Below, piece after piece: positions 53,203 through 61,020 of a DNA stretch of 64,000 nt. Position 1 is the stretch's first letter. Each line of letters opens with the position of its first letter. The DNA is taken from assembly GCA_040751955.1 (NCBI GenBank), contig JBFMFY010000010.1, positions 1 through 64,000 on the forward strand. The letters are read 5' to 3'. The DNA is from SpSt-333 sp040751955. Its GTDB lineage: Bacteria; Bacteroidota; Ignavibacteria; UBA10030; UBA8401. The notes under the pieces are model-generated. The model had not been told where the DNA came from and did no database searches. It saw nothing but the letters and a program-made list of their open reading frames with translations. Position numbers and translations under genes: made by a program.

Positions 53203-55317
53203 ATGGATGTTCAAAAATTTTACTACGATAACAAGATCGTCCGCGACTTTGCAATCGCGTCGGTTGCCTTTGCCGTTGTGGGGATGCTGGTCGGCGTTAC
53301 GATCGCCACGCAGCTCTTCTCGCCGGAGGTGAATGCCGGGCTGCAGTACATCACGTACGGCAGGATCCGACCTCTGCACACAAATGCGATCATCTTTGCA
53401 TTCGTCGGCAACGCAATCTTCATGGGAGTGTACTACTCCTTGCAGCGCGTCTGCAAAGCAAGAATGTTCAGCGATCTGCTCAGCCGCATTCATTTCTGGG
53501 GCTGGCAGTTGATTATCGTTGCCGCCGCAGTAACGCTTCCTCTCGGTATAACGACAAGCAAAGAGTACGCAGAACTCGAATGGCCGATCGACATTGCTAT
53601 AACATTGATATGGGTGATCTTTGCGATCAATGTGTTCGGTACGATCATCAAGCGGCGCGAGAAACATATGTATGTAGCGATCTGGTTCTACATCGCAACG
53701 ATCGTCACGGTAGCGATGCTGCATATCGTCAATTCATTGGAAGTGCCGGTAACGTTGTTCAAAAGTTATTCGATGTATGCCGGCGTGCAGGATGCGCTCG
53801 TGCAATGGTGGTACGGACACAATGCCGTCGCATTCTTTTTGACAACGCCGTATCTCGGTTTGATGTACTACTTCCTGCCGAAAGCGGCGAATCGTCCGGT
53901 GTATTCATACAGACTTTCTATCGTCCACTTTTGGTCGCTTATTTTCATTTACATCTGGGCAGGACCGCACCATCTTTTATACACGGCGCTGCCGGATTGG
54001 GCGCAGTCGCTCGGTACAGTCTTTTCACTCATGTTGATTGCTCCGTCATGGGGGGGAGCGATCAACGGACTGCTGACGTTGCGCGGTGCGTGGGATAAGG
54101 TGAGAGAAGAACCGGTGTTGAAATTCATGGTTGTTGCAGTAACGGCGTACGGCATGGCAACATTTGAAGGACCGATGCTGTCATTGAAGAATGTGAACGC
54201 GCTCGCGCACTACACTGACTGGATCGTGTCGCATGTGCACATTGGTGCGCTGGGATGGAACGGATTTTTGACGTTCGGCATTTTGTATTGGATCATACCA
54301 AAAATGTACCGCACGGAATTATTTTCGAAGAAACTCGCCAACTGGCATTTCTGGCTCGGCACGCTCGGCATCGTCTTCTATGCATCGGCAATGTATTGGG
54401 CGGGCATTACGCAGTCGTTAATGTGGAAGCAATTTACTCCAATGGGAATTTTGCAGTATCCGAACTTCCTTGAGACGACGCTGCAGATCATTCCGCTGCA
54501 TATGATCCGTGCTGTCGGTGGATTGTTGTATCTCACCGGTGCATTGTTGATGGTGTACAATCTGATGAAGACGGCGAAACAAGGTACTTTTGTTGCGAAT
54601 GAAGCAGCGGAGGCACCTGCTTTGGTAAAGATTACCGCAGAACCAAACGAAACAAAACACCGCTGGCTGGAAAAGAAGCCTATTCAATTTGCAGTACTCG
54701 CACTGGTTGCGGTCGCAATAGGCGGAATGATTGAAATGATTCCGACATTCCTCATCAAGTCGAATGTTCCGACTATTGCCAGTGTGAAGCCTTACACTCC
54801 GCTGGAGTTGCAGGGACGAGATTTATACATCAGAGAAGGCTGTAATAATTGCCATTCGCAAATGGTACGGCCATTCCGTTCTGAAACAGAACGATACGGG
54901 GAGTACTCGAAAGCGGGAGAGTTTGTGTACGATCATCCCTTCCTCTGGGGTTCGCGCAGAACAGGACCCGATCTCCATCGCGTCGGCGGAAAATATCCGC
55001 ATCTCTGGCATTATCTCCACATGGATAATCCCCGCTCAATGTCGCCGGGATCAATCATGCCGCCGTATCCGTGGCTGTTGACGCAGGATCTTGATACATC
55101 AACAACAGTTGCAAAGATTCAGGCAATGCAGTCTCTCGGCGTTCCGTATCCGAAAGGATTTGAATGGAATGCGAATACGATCTTGCAGCAGCAAGCAGAT
55201 ACGATTGCGGCGGAATTGCAGAGGAACAAAGTCCCCGCAGAGCCGAACAAAGAGATCATTGCGTTGATCGCGTACTTGCAGCGGCTGGGGACGGATATTA
55301 AAGTAAAACAAGAATAA
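53203..55317 (+). CDS. ccoNO: cbb3-type cytochrome c oxidase, fused subunits I and II (CcoN-CcoO)
   Basis: A 704-aa fusion of the catalytic subunit CcoN (about 1-470) and the monoheme subunit CcoO (about 500-704). It is the terminal oxidase that reduces oxygen with high affinity. CcoN has some 12 helices and the His ligands of heme b and the heme b3-CuB site, for example RPLHTNAI, QWWYGHNAVAFFLTTP, GPHHLLYTALPDW and SHVHIGALGWNG. CcoO follows after a transmembrane anchor and has the heme c site CNNCHSQ at residues 547-551 and SIMPPYPWL with the axial Met. Such fusions are known in Bacteroidetes. ATG 53203 has GAGG at 53194-53197 and begins at the conserved YDNKIVRDF; a further upstream start at 53158 lies in repeat sequence. 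Confidence 0.95.
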   Translation: MDVQKFYYDNKIVRDFAIASVAFAVVGMLVGVTIATQLFSPEVNAGLQYITYGRIRPLHTNAIIFAFVGNAIFMGVYYSLQRVCKARMFSDLLSRIHFWGWQLIIVAAAVTLPLGITTSKEYAELEWPIDIAITLIWVIFAINVFGTIIKRREKHMYVAIWFYIATIVTVAMLHIVNSLEVPVTLFKSYSMYAGVQDALVQWWYGHNAVAFFLTTPYLGLMYYFLPKAANRPVYSYRLSIVHFWSLIFIYIWAGPHHLLYTALPDWAQSLGTVFSLMLIAPSWGGAINGLLTLRGAWDKVREEPVLKFMVVAVTAYGMATFEGPMLSLKNVNALAHYTDWIVSHVHIGALGWNGFLTFGILYWIIPKMYRTELFSKKLANWHFWLGTLGIVFYASAMYWAGITQSLMWKQFTPMGILQYPNFLETTLQIIPLHMIRAVGGLLYLTGALLMVYNLMKTAKQGTFVANEAAEAPALVKITAEPNETKHRWLEKKPIQFAVLALVAVAIGGMIEMIPTFLIKSNVPTIASVKPYTPLELQGRDLYIREGCNNCHSQMVRPFRSETERYGEYSKAGEFVYDHPFLWGSRRTGPDLHRVGGKYPHLWHYLHMDNPRSMSPGSIMPPYPWLLTQDLDTSTTVAKIQAMQSLGVPYPKGFEWNANTILQQQADTIAAELQRNKVPAEPNKEIIALIAYLQRLGTDIKVKQE

Positions 55318-55325
55318 TTAGTATG

Positions 55326-55417
55326 GTCATTGCGAGGAGTTCCAATGTTTTTAATCGGAACGACGAAGCAATCTTTTAATTGGCAGATCGCTTCGGCAGA
55401 CAACGCCTCGCAATGAC
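55326..55417. repeat. Palindromic dispersed repeat (GTCATTGCGAGG type)
   Basis: 92 bases with perfect 12-base inverted ends GTCATTGCGAGG (55326-55337) and CCTCGCAATGAC (55406-55417), plus inner GAAGCAATCT and AGATCGCTTC. It lies between ccoNO and ccoQ. Confidence 0.75.
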
Positions 55418-55438
55418 AAACAAATTTAGGAGTATTTT

Positions 55439-55615
55439 ATGATATCAAAAGTTCTCAGTTCCATCGACGGCATCGCATCGTATCCAATCATCTCGCTGAT
55501 GATTTTTCTTCCGTTCTTCATCATCGTGACGGTGTGGATTTTTCGATTAGACAAACAGTACCTACAGCACATGAGCGAATTACCGCTCCAAGACTCTCAG
55601 GAAGAGAGGAAGTAA
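55439..55615 (+). CDS. ccoQ: cbb3 oxidase subunit IV-like protein CcoQ
   Basis: A 58-aa protein with one transmembrane helix (ISLMIFLPFFIIVTVWIF) followed by a charged tail (RLDKQYLQHMSELPLQD). Size, single helix and position between ccoNO and ccoP all fit CcoQ, the small subunit that stabilises the oxidase complex. Sequence conservation in CcoQ is weak, so the call depends on context. AGGAG at 55428-55432 is a good ribosome site for ATG 55439. It ends 5 bases before the ccoP start. Confidence 0.8.
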   Translation: MISKVLSSIDGIASYPIISLMIFLPFFIIVTVWIFRLDKQYLQHMSELPLQDSQEERK

Positions 55616-55620
55616 CGACT

Positions 55621-56598
55621 ATGAAAAAGAAAATCGCTGCAATTGTATTCCGATCCTTCTTCGCTGTCATTCCGAGCGACGTCACGAAGGGACAAGCGAG
55701 GAATCTAAGTGAAAAGCAATTTCAGATTCCTCGCCGCTATGCTCCTCGGAATGACAACGCCCGGAGATTTTCAACGCTAACAATAAGGGCAGTGTTGTTA
55801 ACACTCTTCTTTGCTTTTCCAGTATTCGCACAAACACCCGATCCCGGCACAGAACTCGGCATGATTATGACGGTCTCATTTCTCGTTTTTGCGGTTGCCA
55901 CACTCATGTTCATCCTGGTGATTATGGGGGGCGACGTCGATCCGATCGCAGAAGCGTACTTCCGGATTAAAAACTATATCGTTCCACCGAAGATGGAGAC
56001 TGAGGTTGCTGAAGATCTCGGGCACGATTTTGACGGCATACGCGAACTGGACAATCGCATTCCGCCGTGGTTCAATCTGCTCTTTCTCGGTACAATCGTA
56101 TTTGCAATTGTGTACATGCTGGATTATCACGTCTTGAAAATCTCCCCCTTGATGGAGTCGGAATACATAGCCGAAGTACAGGCGGCGGAAGTTCAAAAAC
56201 GAATTGCCCTTGCTGCCGATGGCGAGATCGATGAGAATGCACTGGTCGCATTGAAAGACGAAGCCTCATTGAAACTTGGTGCGGAAATTTTTCAAAAGTT
56301 CTGCATCTCCTGTCACGGACCGCAGGGCGGCGGCATCGTCGGACCGAATCTCACAGACAAGTACTGGATCCACGGCGGGGGTGTGAAGAATGTGTATGCG
56401 ACGATTAAAGCGGGTGTTCCTGCAAAAGGAATGATCAGCTGGCAACTGGTATTCTCTCAAAAGCAGATACAACAGATTGCAAGCTACGTTCTCTCGCTGC
56501 AAGGTACAAATCCGCCCGGCGGCAAAGCGCCGGAAGGTCAATTGTACTCCGAGCCTGTCATTGCCGCAAAAGACAGTGTCAAAACAAAATCAATCTGA
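55621..56598 (+). CDS. ccoP: cbb3 oxidase subunit III CcoP, monoheme, with repeat-derived N-terminal insertion
   Basis: A 325-aa membrane-bound cytochrome c that feeds electrons to CcoNO. Residues 16-45 are encoded by a 90-base palindromic repeat. After it comes a hydrophobic signal-like segment (LTIRAVLLTLFFAFPVFAQ), then two transmembrane helices (GMIMTVSFLVFAVATLMFIL and FLGTIVFAIVYML) around a conserved IPPWFN, and one cytochrome c domain with CISCH (228-232) and GMISW as the likely Met-ligand region. Classical proteobacterial CcoP has two hemes; only one is here, as in many Bacteroidetes. The start at 55621 is 5 bases after ccoQ; with it the signal sequence is preceded by over 45 residues, so a later start is also possible. 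Confidence 0.9.
   Translation: MKKKIAAIVFRSFFAVIPSDVTKGQARNLSEKQFQIPRRYAPRNDNARRFSTLTIRAVLLTLFFAFPVFAQTPDPGTELGMIMTVSFLVFAVATLMFILVIMGGDVDPIAEAYFRIKNYIVPPKMETEVAEDLGHDFDGIRELDNRIPPWFNLLFLGTIVFAIVYMLDYHVLKISPLMESEYIAEVQAAEVQKRIALAADGEIDENALVALKDEASLKLGAEIFQKFCISCHGPQGGGIVGPNLTDKYWIHGGGVKNVYATIKAGVPAKGMISWQLVFSQKQIQQIASYVLSLQGTNPPGGKAPEGQLYSEPVIAAKDSVKTKSI
55666..55755. repeat. Palindromic repeat inserted in frame in the 5' part of ccoP
   Basis: 90 bases (30 codons) from GTCATTCCGAG to CTCGGAATGAC, 11-base perfect inverted ends, with inner GCGAGGAATCT and AGATTCCTCGC. The core resembles the inside of the MITE-like copies A-C. The frame stays open through it. Confidence 0.85.
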
Positions 56599-56605
56599 CG
56601 CATAC

Positions 56606-56923
56606 ATGACTGTCGAACAATATATCGATCAGCAAAAATCCCCGCAGAAAGAAATCTGCCGCGCGCTGCGCGAACTTATCCTGAAGACAGTACCGGGAGT
56701 GTACGAAGAGATGTATATGGGAGTGCCGTGGTTTGAAGACAAAGTGTACATCGTTGCCTTGAAAGATCATGTGAATATTGGCTTTTCATTGCGTGCATTA
56801 CCGCCGCAGAAGCAGATGATGCTGGATGGGAGTGGCAAGACGATGAAACACATCGCCATCAGTTCTGTTGCCGATATCAATGAGAAACAAATTGAGAAAT
56901 TATTGACAAGCGTATTATCATGA
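56606..56923 (+). CDS. DUF1801-family protein within the cco cluster
   Basis: A 105-aa small protein: TVEQYIDQQKSPQKEICRAL, then ILKTVPGVYEEMYMGVPWFED, VNIGFSLRALP and a helical C-terminus, a DUF1801/YdhG-like pattern. Function unknown. It starts 7 bases after ccoP and its stop overlaps ccoG by 4 bases (ATGA), so it is co-translated with the oxidase assembly genes. That position is unusual for the family and may be chance insertion or a link to metal handling; no evidence decides. It is only distantly like the DUF1801 protein at 46000. Confidence 0.8.
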   Translation: MTVEQYIDQQKSPQKEICRALRELILKTVPGVYEEMYMGVPWFEDKVYIVALKDHVNIGFSLRALPPQKQMMLDGSGKTMKHIAISSVADINEKQIEKLLTSVLS

Positions 56924-58326
56924 AAGAAGTTGTTGCCAATTCAAAAGAATCGTTCCGTGACTCTCTCGGTATCGTAGAAAAGAGCGGCAAGCGGAAATGG
57001 GTGTACCCGAAGAAACCGGCAGGGAGGTATCACCGCGCACGGCTTGCTGTATCGTTGATCTTGCTGGCGATACTCTTCGGCGTGCCGTTCATCAAACTCG
57101 ATGGACATCCGTACATGTTGTTCGATATTGTCAACAGGAAGTTTATCATCTTCGGATTTCCCTTCGGTCCGCATGACTTCTTTTTGCTCGGCTTGACAAT
57201 GATCGCATCCATCGTGTTCATTTTTCTTTTCACCGCGGTCTTCGGAAGGCTCTTTTGCGGATGGATCTGCCCGCAGACAGTTTTTATGGAAATGGTTTTC
57301 CGCAAGATCGATTACTGGGTGGAAGGAAATCATAAGAACCAACGACGGCTGAATGAATCTGTATGGACCGGAGAGAAGATATTCAAGAAAGGAACGAAGT
57401 ACGCAATCTATTTCATTATTTCGTTTCTCGTTTCAAACATGCTGCTGGCGTGGATCGTCGGTGTTGATACGCTGGGTACGATAGTTACTGATCCGGTGGA
57501 GATGCATCTGGGGGGGTTTATTGCAATGATGCTCTTCACCGGATTGTTTTATTGGATATTCATCTGGTTCCGCGAACAGGCATGCATTCTTGTCTGTCCC
57601 TACGGGCGATTGCAGGGAGTGCTGCTCGATCCGAATTCTATTGTGATCGCATACGATTATCTTCGCGGCGAACCTCGCGGGAAGATCAAAAAAAGCGAAC
57701 AGCGAAAAAACGGCGATTGTATCGACTGTAAAGAGTGCGTCGTTGTCTGTCCGACCGGGATCGACATTCGCAACGGCACACAATTGGAATGCGTCAACTG
57801 CACAGCCTGTATCGACGCATGTGATTACGTGATGGAAAAGATCGATAAGCCGAAAGGGTTGATCAGGTTCGATTCGGCAAACGGCATAAAAGAAAAAAAA
57901 CGGAAAGTCTTTACATCGCGCGTTATTGGCTACAGCACGCTGCAATTGGCGCTGATCGGATTGCTGTCGTACCTGTTGGCAACAAGGTCTGATGTTGACG
58001 CAACCATTCTTCGCACCCCCGGAATGTTTTACCAGGACCAGTCGTTCGGGCGAGTCAGCAATCTGTACGACATCAAATTGCTGAACAAGACATTTGTACC
58101 GCAGCAGATAGACCTGAAATTGATTCATGGCGACGGCGAAGTGGAACTTCTCGGCGACAAGATCGTCATTCCGCCGCAGGAATCCGCCCAGGCGAAGATG
58201 TTCGTATTGTTGAATAAGGAGAATATCAAAAAGATGAATACGCCGATTGAAATCGCGGTCTATTCAAACGGAAAAGAGATTCACCGGATTCAATCTTCCT
58301 TTTTGGGACCGGTGGAGAAGAAATAA
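56920..58326 (+). CDS. ccoG: Cytochrome c oxidase accessory protein CcoG (FixG/RdxA)
   Basis: A 468-aa membrane iron-sulfur protein involved in copper delivery to cbb3 oxidase. It has about five transmembrane helices, the first FeS-like region RLFCGWICPQTVFMEMVFRK, CILVCPYGRLQG, and a ferredoxin domain with CIDCKECVVVCPTGID and CVNCTACIDACDYVM for two [4Fe-4S] clusters. The C-terminal periplasmic Ig-like domain ends SSFLGP. Full length and intact. The start overlaps the preceding DUF1801 stop by 4 bases. CcoH follows after a dispersed repeat. Confidence 0.95.
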   Translation: MKEVVANSKESFRDSLGIVEKSGKRKWVYPKKPAGRYHRARLAVSLILLAILFGVPFIKLDGHPYMLFDIVNRKFIIFGFPFGPHDFFLLGLTMIASIVFIFLFTAVFGRLFCGWICPQTVFMEMVFRKIDYWVEGNHKNQRRLNESVWTGEKIFKKGTKYAIYFIISFLVSNMLLAWIVGVDTLGTIVTDPVEMHLGGFIAMMLFTGLFYWIFIWFREQACILVCPYGRLQGVLLDPNSIVIAYDYLRGEPRGKIKKSEQRKNGDCIDCKECVVVCPTGIDIRNGTQLECVNCTACIDACDYVMEKIDKPKGLIRFDSANGIKEKKRKVFTSRVIGYSTLQLALIGLLSYLLATRSDVDATILRTPGMFYQDQSFGRVSNLYDIKLLNKTFVPQQIDLKLIHGDGEVELLGDKIVIPPQESAQAKMFVLLNKENIKKMNTPIEIAVYSNGKEIHRIQSSFLGPVEKK

Positions 58327-58360
58327 TTCAGCAGAGAAATCTGTAAAATCTCACATCAAT

Positions 58361-58438
58361 GTCATTCTGAGGGAGTCCCGCAAAGGCGGGACGACCGAAG
58401 AATCCAGAAACTGGATGCTTCGCTGCGCTCAGCATGAT
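58361..58438. repeat. Palindromic dispersed repeat between ccoG and ccoH
   Basis: Starts GTCATTCTGAG and closes with CTCAGCATGAT. Inner arms are AGTCCCGC with GCGGGAC and GAATCCAG with CTGGATGCTTCG. Same subfamily as the ccoI insertion. Confidence 0.65.
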
Positions 58439-58480
58439 AACGGTATCTGCTAGTATGTTAAAAAACATCTTTCTATTTAT

Positions 58481-58927
58481 ATGAAAAAAATAAATTGGGG
58501 ATCGTGGATCGTTCTCAGTTTCGTAGTGTTTGCCCTCGGCACGTTCACGATGGTTTATATTTCGATGAATTCGCGAGTCGATCTGGTGACAGACGATTAC
58601 TACGAAAAGGAATTGAAATATCAAGATCACATTGACGTGCTGAAAAATACCAACGCAATAGAAAGCAAAGTATCGTTCACATTGAACCGGTCATCTATCT
58701 CAATATCGTACCCGAACATTGATGCTCCATCGAACTACAGCGGGGTGGTAATGTTCTTCCGTCCCTCGGATAAAACGCTCGACTTTTCACGTCCGGTGAG
58801 TATCGATTCGACATACTCACAAACGATTGCAACCGATACATTGCTCAGAGGGATGTGGCGGGTGAAGATCTCGTGGGATGTTGGAGAGAAGCAGTATTAC
58901 ACGGAACAACCGGTCATCATTCAGTAG
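58481..58927 (+). CDS. ccoH: FixH/CcoH-family cbb3 oxidase assembly protein
   Basis: A 148-aa protein with one N-terminal transmembrane helix (WIVLSFVVFALGTFTMVYIS) followed by the FixH signature VDLVTDDYYEKELKYQ and a periplasmic Ig-like domain (GVVMFFRPSDKTLDF, GMWRVKISWDVGEKQYY). CcoH is needed for stable assembly of the cbb3 complex. It sits in the usual ccoG-ccoH order. No ribosome site is obvious before ATG 58481, and a repeat separates it from ccoG. Confidence 0.9.
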   Translation: MKKINWGSWIVLSFVVFALGTFTMVYISMNSRVDLVTDDYYEKELKYQDHIDVLKNTNAIESKVSFTLNRSSISISYPNIDAPSNYSGVVMFFRPSDKTLDFSRPVSIDSTYSQTIATDTLLRGMWRVKISWDVGEKQYYTEQPVIIQ

Positions 58928-59007
58928 TAGATCGTTTTAAGTTTCACGTCTCATGTCGAGCCCGTGAAATTTGAATCCTGAAACTTTAAACGAAGAAGGT
59001 TTTTAGC

Positions 59008-59724
59008 ATGGATCTTTTCGCAGCACTCACACTCGGACTTCTCGGCAGCATGCACTGCATCGGCATGTGCGGTCCTCTTGTACTTGCCGTTCCAAGTACT
59101 ACTGAGAAACGATGGAAATTTCTTCTCGAAAGGGGCATCTATAATTTCGGCCGTACCGTAATATACGGCGTGATAGGGGCGTTGCTGGGATTGGTAGGGA
59201 AGAACATTCTCATTGGCGTGCAGCAAGATATTTCGATCATTCTGGGAGTCACAATTTTGCTTTCCGTTGTCTTGCCGTTCAGATTGAAATCGAAACTCGA
59301 TACATTCTCCCCGTTGAAATATCTGTACCTTTTTGTGAAGCAGAAATTCGCGTTCCTGATGCAAAAGAAAGGAATGACCACGCTGTTTGTTCTTGGAATG
59401 TTGAACGGACTATTGCCGTGCGGACTTGTCTATACAGCACTCATCGGGGCAACGGCTGTTGCGGATGCCTGGCAGAGCGCGTTGTTTATGATGTTCTTTG
59501 GGATCGGAACGATACCGGCGCTTGTGGCAGTATCGTTGACAGGAAAATTAGTTTCAATAAAGTATCGTTCGCTGTTTACAAAAGCCATTCCCGTTTTTAG
59601 CATTGCTCTTGCGGTGATCCTCATCCTGCGCGGAATGAATCTCGGTATTCCGCTCCTCAGTCCCAAAGTGACGCACGGGGTAACGCAGACCGAAACGAAA
59701 ACCGATGTTGATTGCTGCGAGTGA
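59008..59724 (+). CDS. TauE/SafE-like (UreH/DsbD-type) membrane protein of the cco cluster
   Basis: A 238-aa integral membrane protein with about six helices. GLLGSMHCIGMCGPLVLAV near the N-terminus and GLLPCGLVYTALIG in the middle are the paired Cys/Pro-containing motifs of the UreH_2/DsbD-like family annotated as sulfite exporter TauE/SafE. Members at the end of cco clusters are suspected to take part in copper or reductant handling during oxidase assembly; the transport substrate is not known. It ends with a C-terminal Cys pair (DVDCCE), which could bind metal. It closes the cluster; an IS element follows 66 bases on. Confidence 0.85.
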   Translation: MDLFAALTLGLLGSMHCIGMCGPLVLAVPSTTEKRWKFLLERGIYNFGRTVIYGVIGALLGLVGKNILIGVQQDISIILGVTILLSVVLPFRLKSKLDTFSPLKYLYLFVKQKFAFLMQKKGMTTLFVLGMLNGLLPCGLVYTALIGATAVADAWQSALFMMFFGIGTIPALVAVSLTGKLVSIKYRSLFTKAIPVFSIALAVILILRGMNLGIPLLSPKVTHGVTQTETKTDVDCCE

Positions 59725-59790
59725 TTCTTTTCACCATCGCTCCTTTAAAAGCTTGCGACATCGGAAAAATTATCTTAGTACTGTCATTTC

Positions 59791-60858
59791 GGGTATAATA
59801 CTCAGTTTGTGTTGATAAAATAGCTGTAAATTGTTCTTTGACATAGCGATATTGGTAGAAAACTTTTTCGTAAAGAGATTCTATGAATAAAAACGTTGCA
59901 GCCATTGCCAATCAAACAAAATTGCACGCTGCGGGTACGACCGTCACCACCGACAACGTTATATATGCACTCATTGTCGGAAAACATTTTTGTGGAAAAA
60001 CAGAAAGCCAACATACTCACGACGCTTTGCATTATTTCGACACTGGCTCGTTGACGGATTTACCATACGTATCTTAATGCGATTGCATCGTCTGAGCAAA
60101 GCGACCGTGCAACGATATATTTCCTATTGGCTCGATCATCCACCGAGCGAAACGATATTTTCGACAACGGCAACATCGGCAATTTTTGACGGAAGCGTTG
60201 TGAAGCATCGTCGAGGTCCGTATGTAGCTTTGGATGCACAAACGCACACGCTTATTGCTGCAACAGATAATATCGTTGAAGGTGGCAGAGAACTTCTGGA
60301 ATTTTATCAGCGTCTTGCTCATGCCGGACTTCATCTCAAATACGCTACAATTGACGGAAATACACAGGAAAACAAGTATTTGACAAAAGTCTGGCCTGAA
60401 ATTACCATTCAACGATGCTTCGTTCATGTTCAACGTCAGGGGTTAAGTTGGTGCAGACGAAAACCCAAACGCACGGATGCAAAACATTTGCAAACCTTGT
60501 TTCTGGAACTTTCACACGTGAAAACTCATCGGCATATTCAAGAATATCTTCATCGTGTCGAACTCTGGGAGAAACGCTTTGGCACTCCAATTCAACTTAC
60601 ACCCGGGTATGGATATGTCTTCAGCGATTTGAAACGTGCCAGAAGCATGCTCTTAAAAGCATTACCCAACTTGTTTCACTTTATTACTATTCCGGAGATT
60701 GCTTCTTCTACCAATGCGCTTGAAGGTTATTTTAGTCGTCTCAAACAACAGTATCGTAAACATCGGGGACTTTCACCCCGTCATCGTAAAAGCTTTTTCT
60801 TATGGTACTTTTATCTTATTCGTAAATAATGTATCAACACATTTTGAGTATTATACCC
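59791..60858 (+). mobile_element. Insertion sequence, IS256/IS1249-like, 1068 bp
   Basis: Terminal inverted repeats GGGTATAATACTCAGTTTGT (from 59791) and GGGTATAATACTCAAAATGT (reverse complement of the end at 60858) continue with GTTGATA on both sides. A single transposase lies between. The left flank keeps GTCATT and the right flank starts ATTCTGAGCGC, so the element sits within a GTCATTCTGAG palindromic repeat. A clean target duplication could not be read. Confidence 0.88.
59883..60829 (+). pseudogene. IS256/IS1249-like transposase with a one-base shift in an A-run near the start
   Basis: The frame opened by ATG 59883 ends at 60077, but the conserved protein continues in another frame. After ATG AAT AAA the conserved frame reads RCSHCQSNKIARCGYD, then RQRYICTHCRKTF (a zinc ribbon), and on through the DDE domain. 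This includes D in SAIFDGSVVK, D in YATIDGNTQE and E in STNALEGYFSRLKQQYRKHRG. The A-run at 59889-59893 has 5 As; 6 would restore a single protein of about 315 aa. Either the gene is frameshifted or slippage on the A-run makes the enzyme. A TTG at 59990 would give only a 279-aa protein without the zinc ribbon. Confidence 0.8.
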
Positions 60859-60981
60859 ATTCTGAGCGCAGTCCCGATGATGTTTATACGAAGTATGCTG
60901 CACATCGGGACGAAGCGAAGAATCCAGAAAATGGATGCTTCGACACCCTTGTCAAACATCAACTCTGTTGCTCAGCATGAC
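60859..60981. repeat. Right part of a palindromic repeat split by the IS
   Basis: Starts ATTCTGAGCGCAGTCCCGAT, has inner CCCGATG/CATCGGG arms and GAATCCAG/TGGATGCTTCG, and ends GCTCAGCATGAC. The missing GTC of its left end lies on the other side of the IS at 59783-59785. Confidence 0.65.
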
Positions 60982-61020
60982 AATCATTTTTTTAGATAGA
61001 ATATAATAGGAAGTGACACT

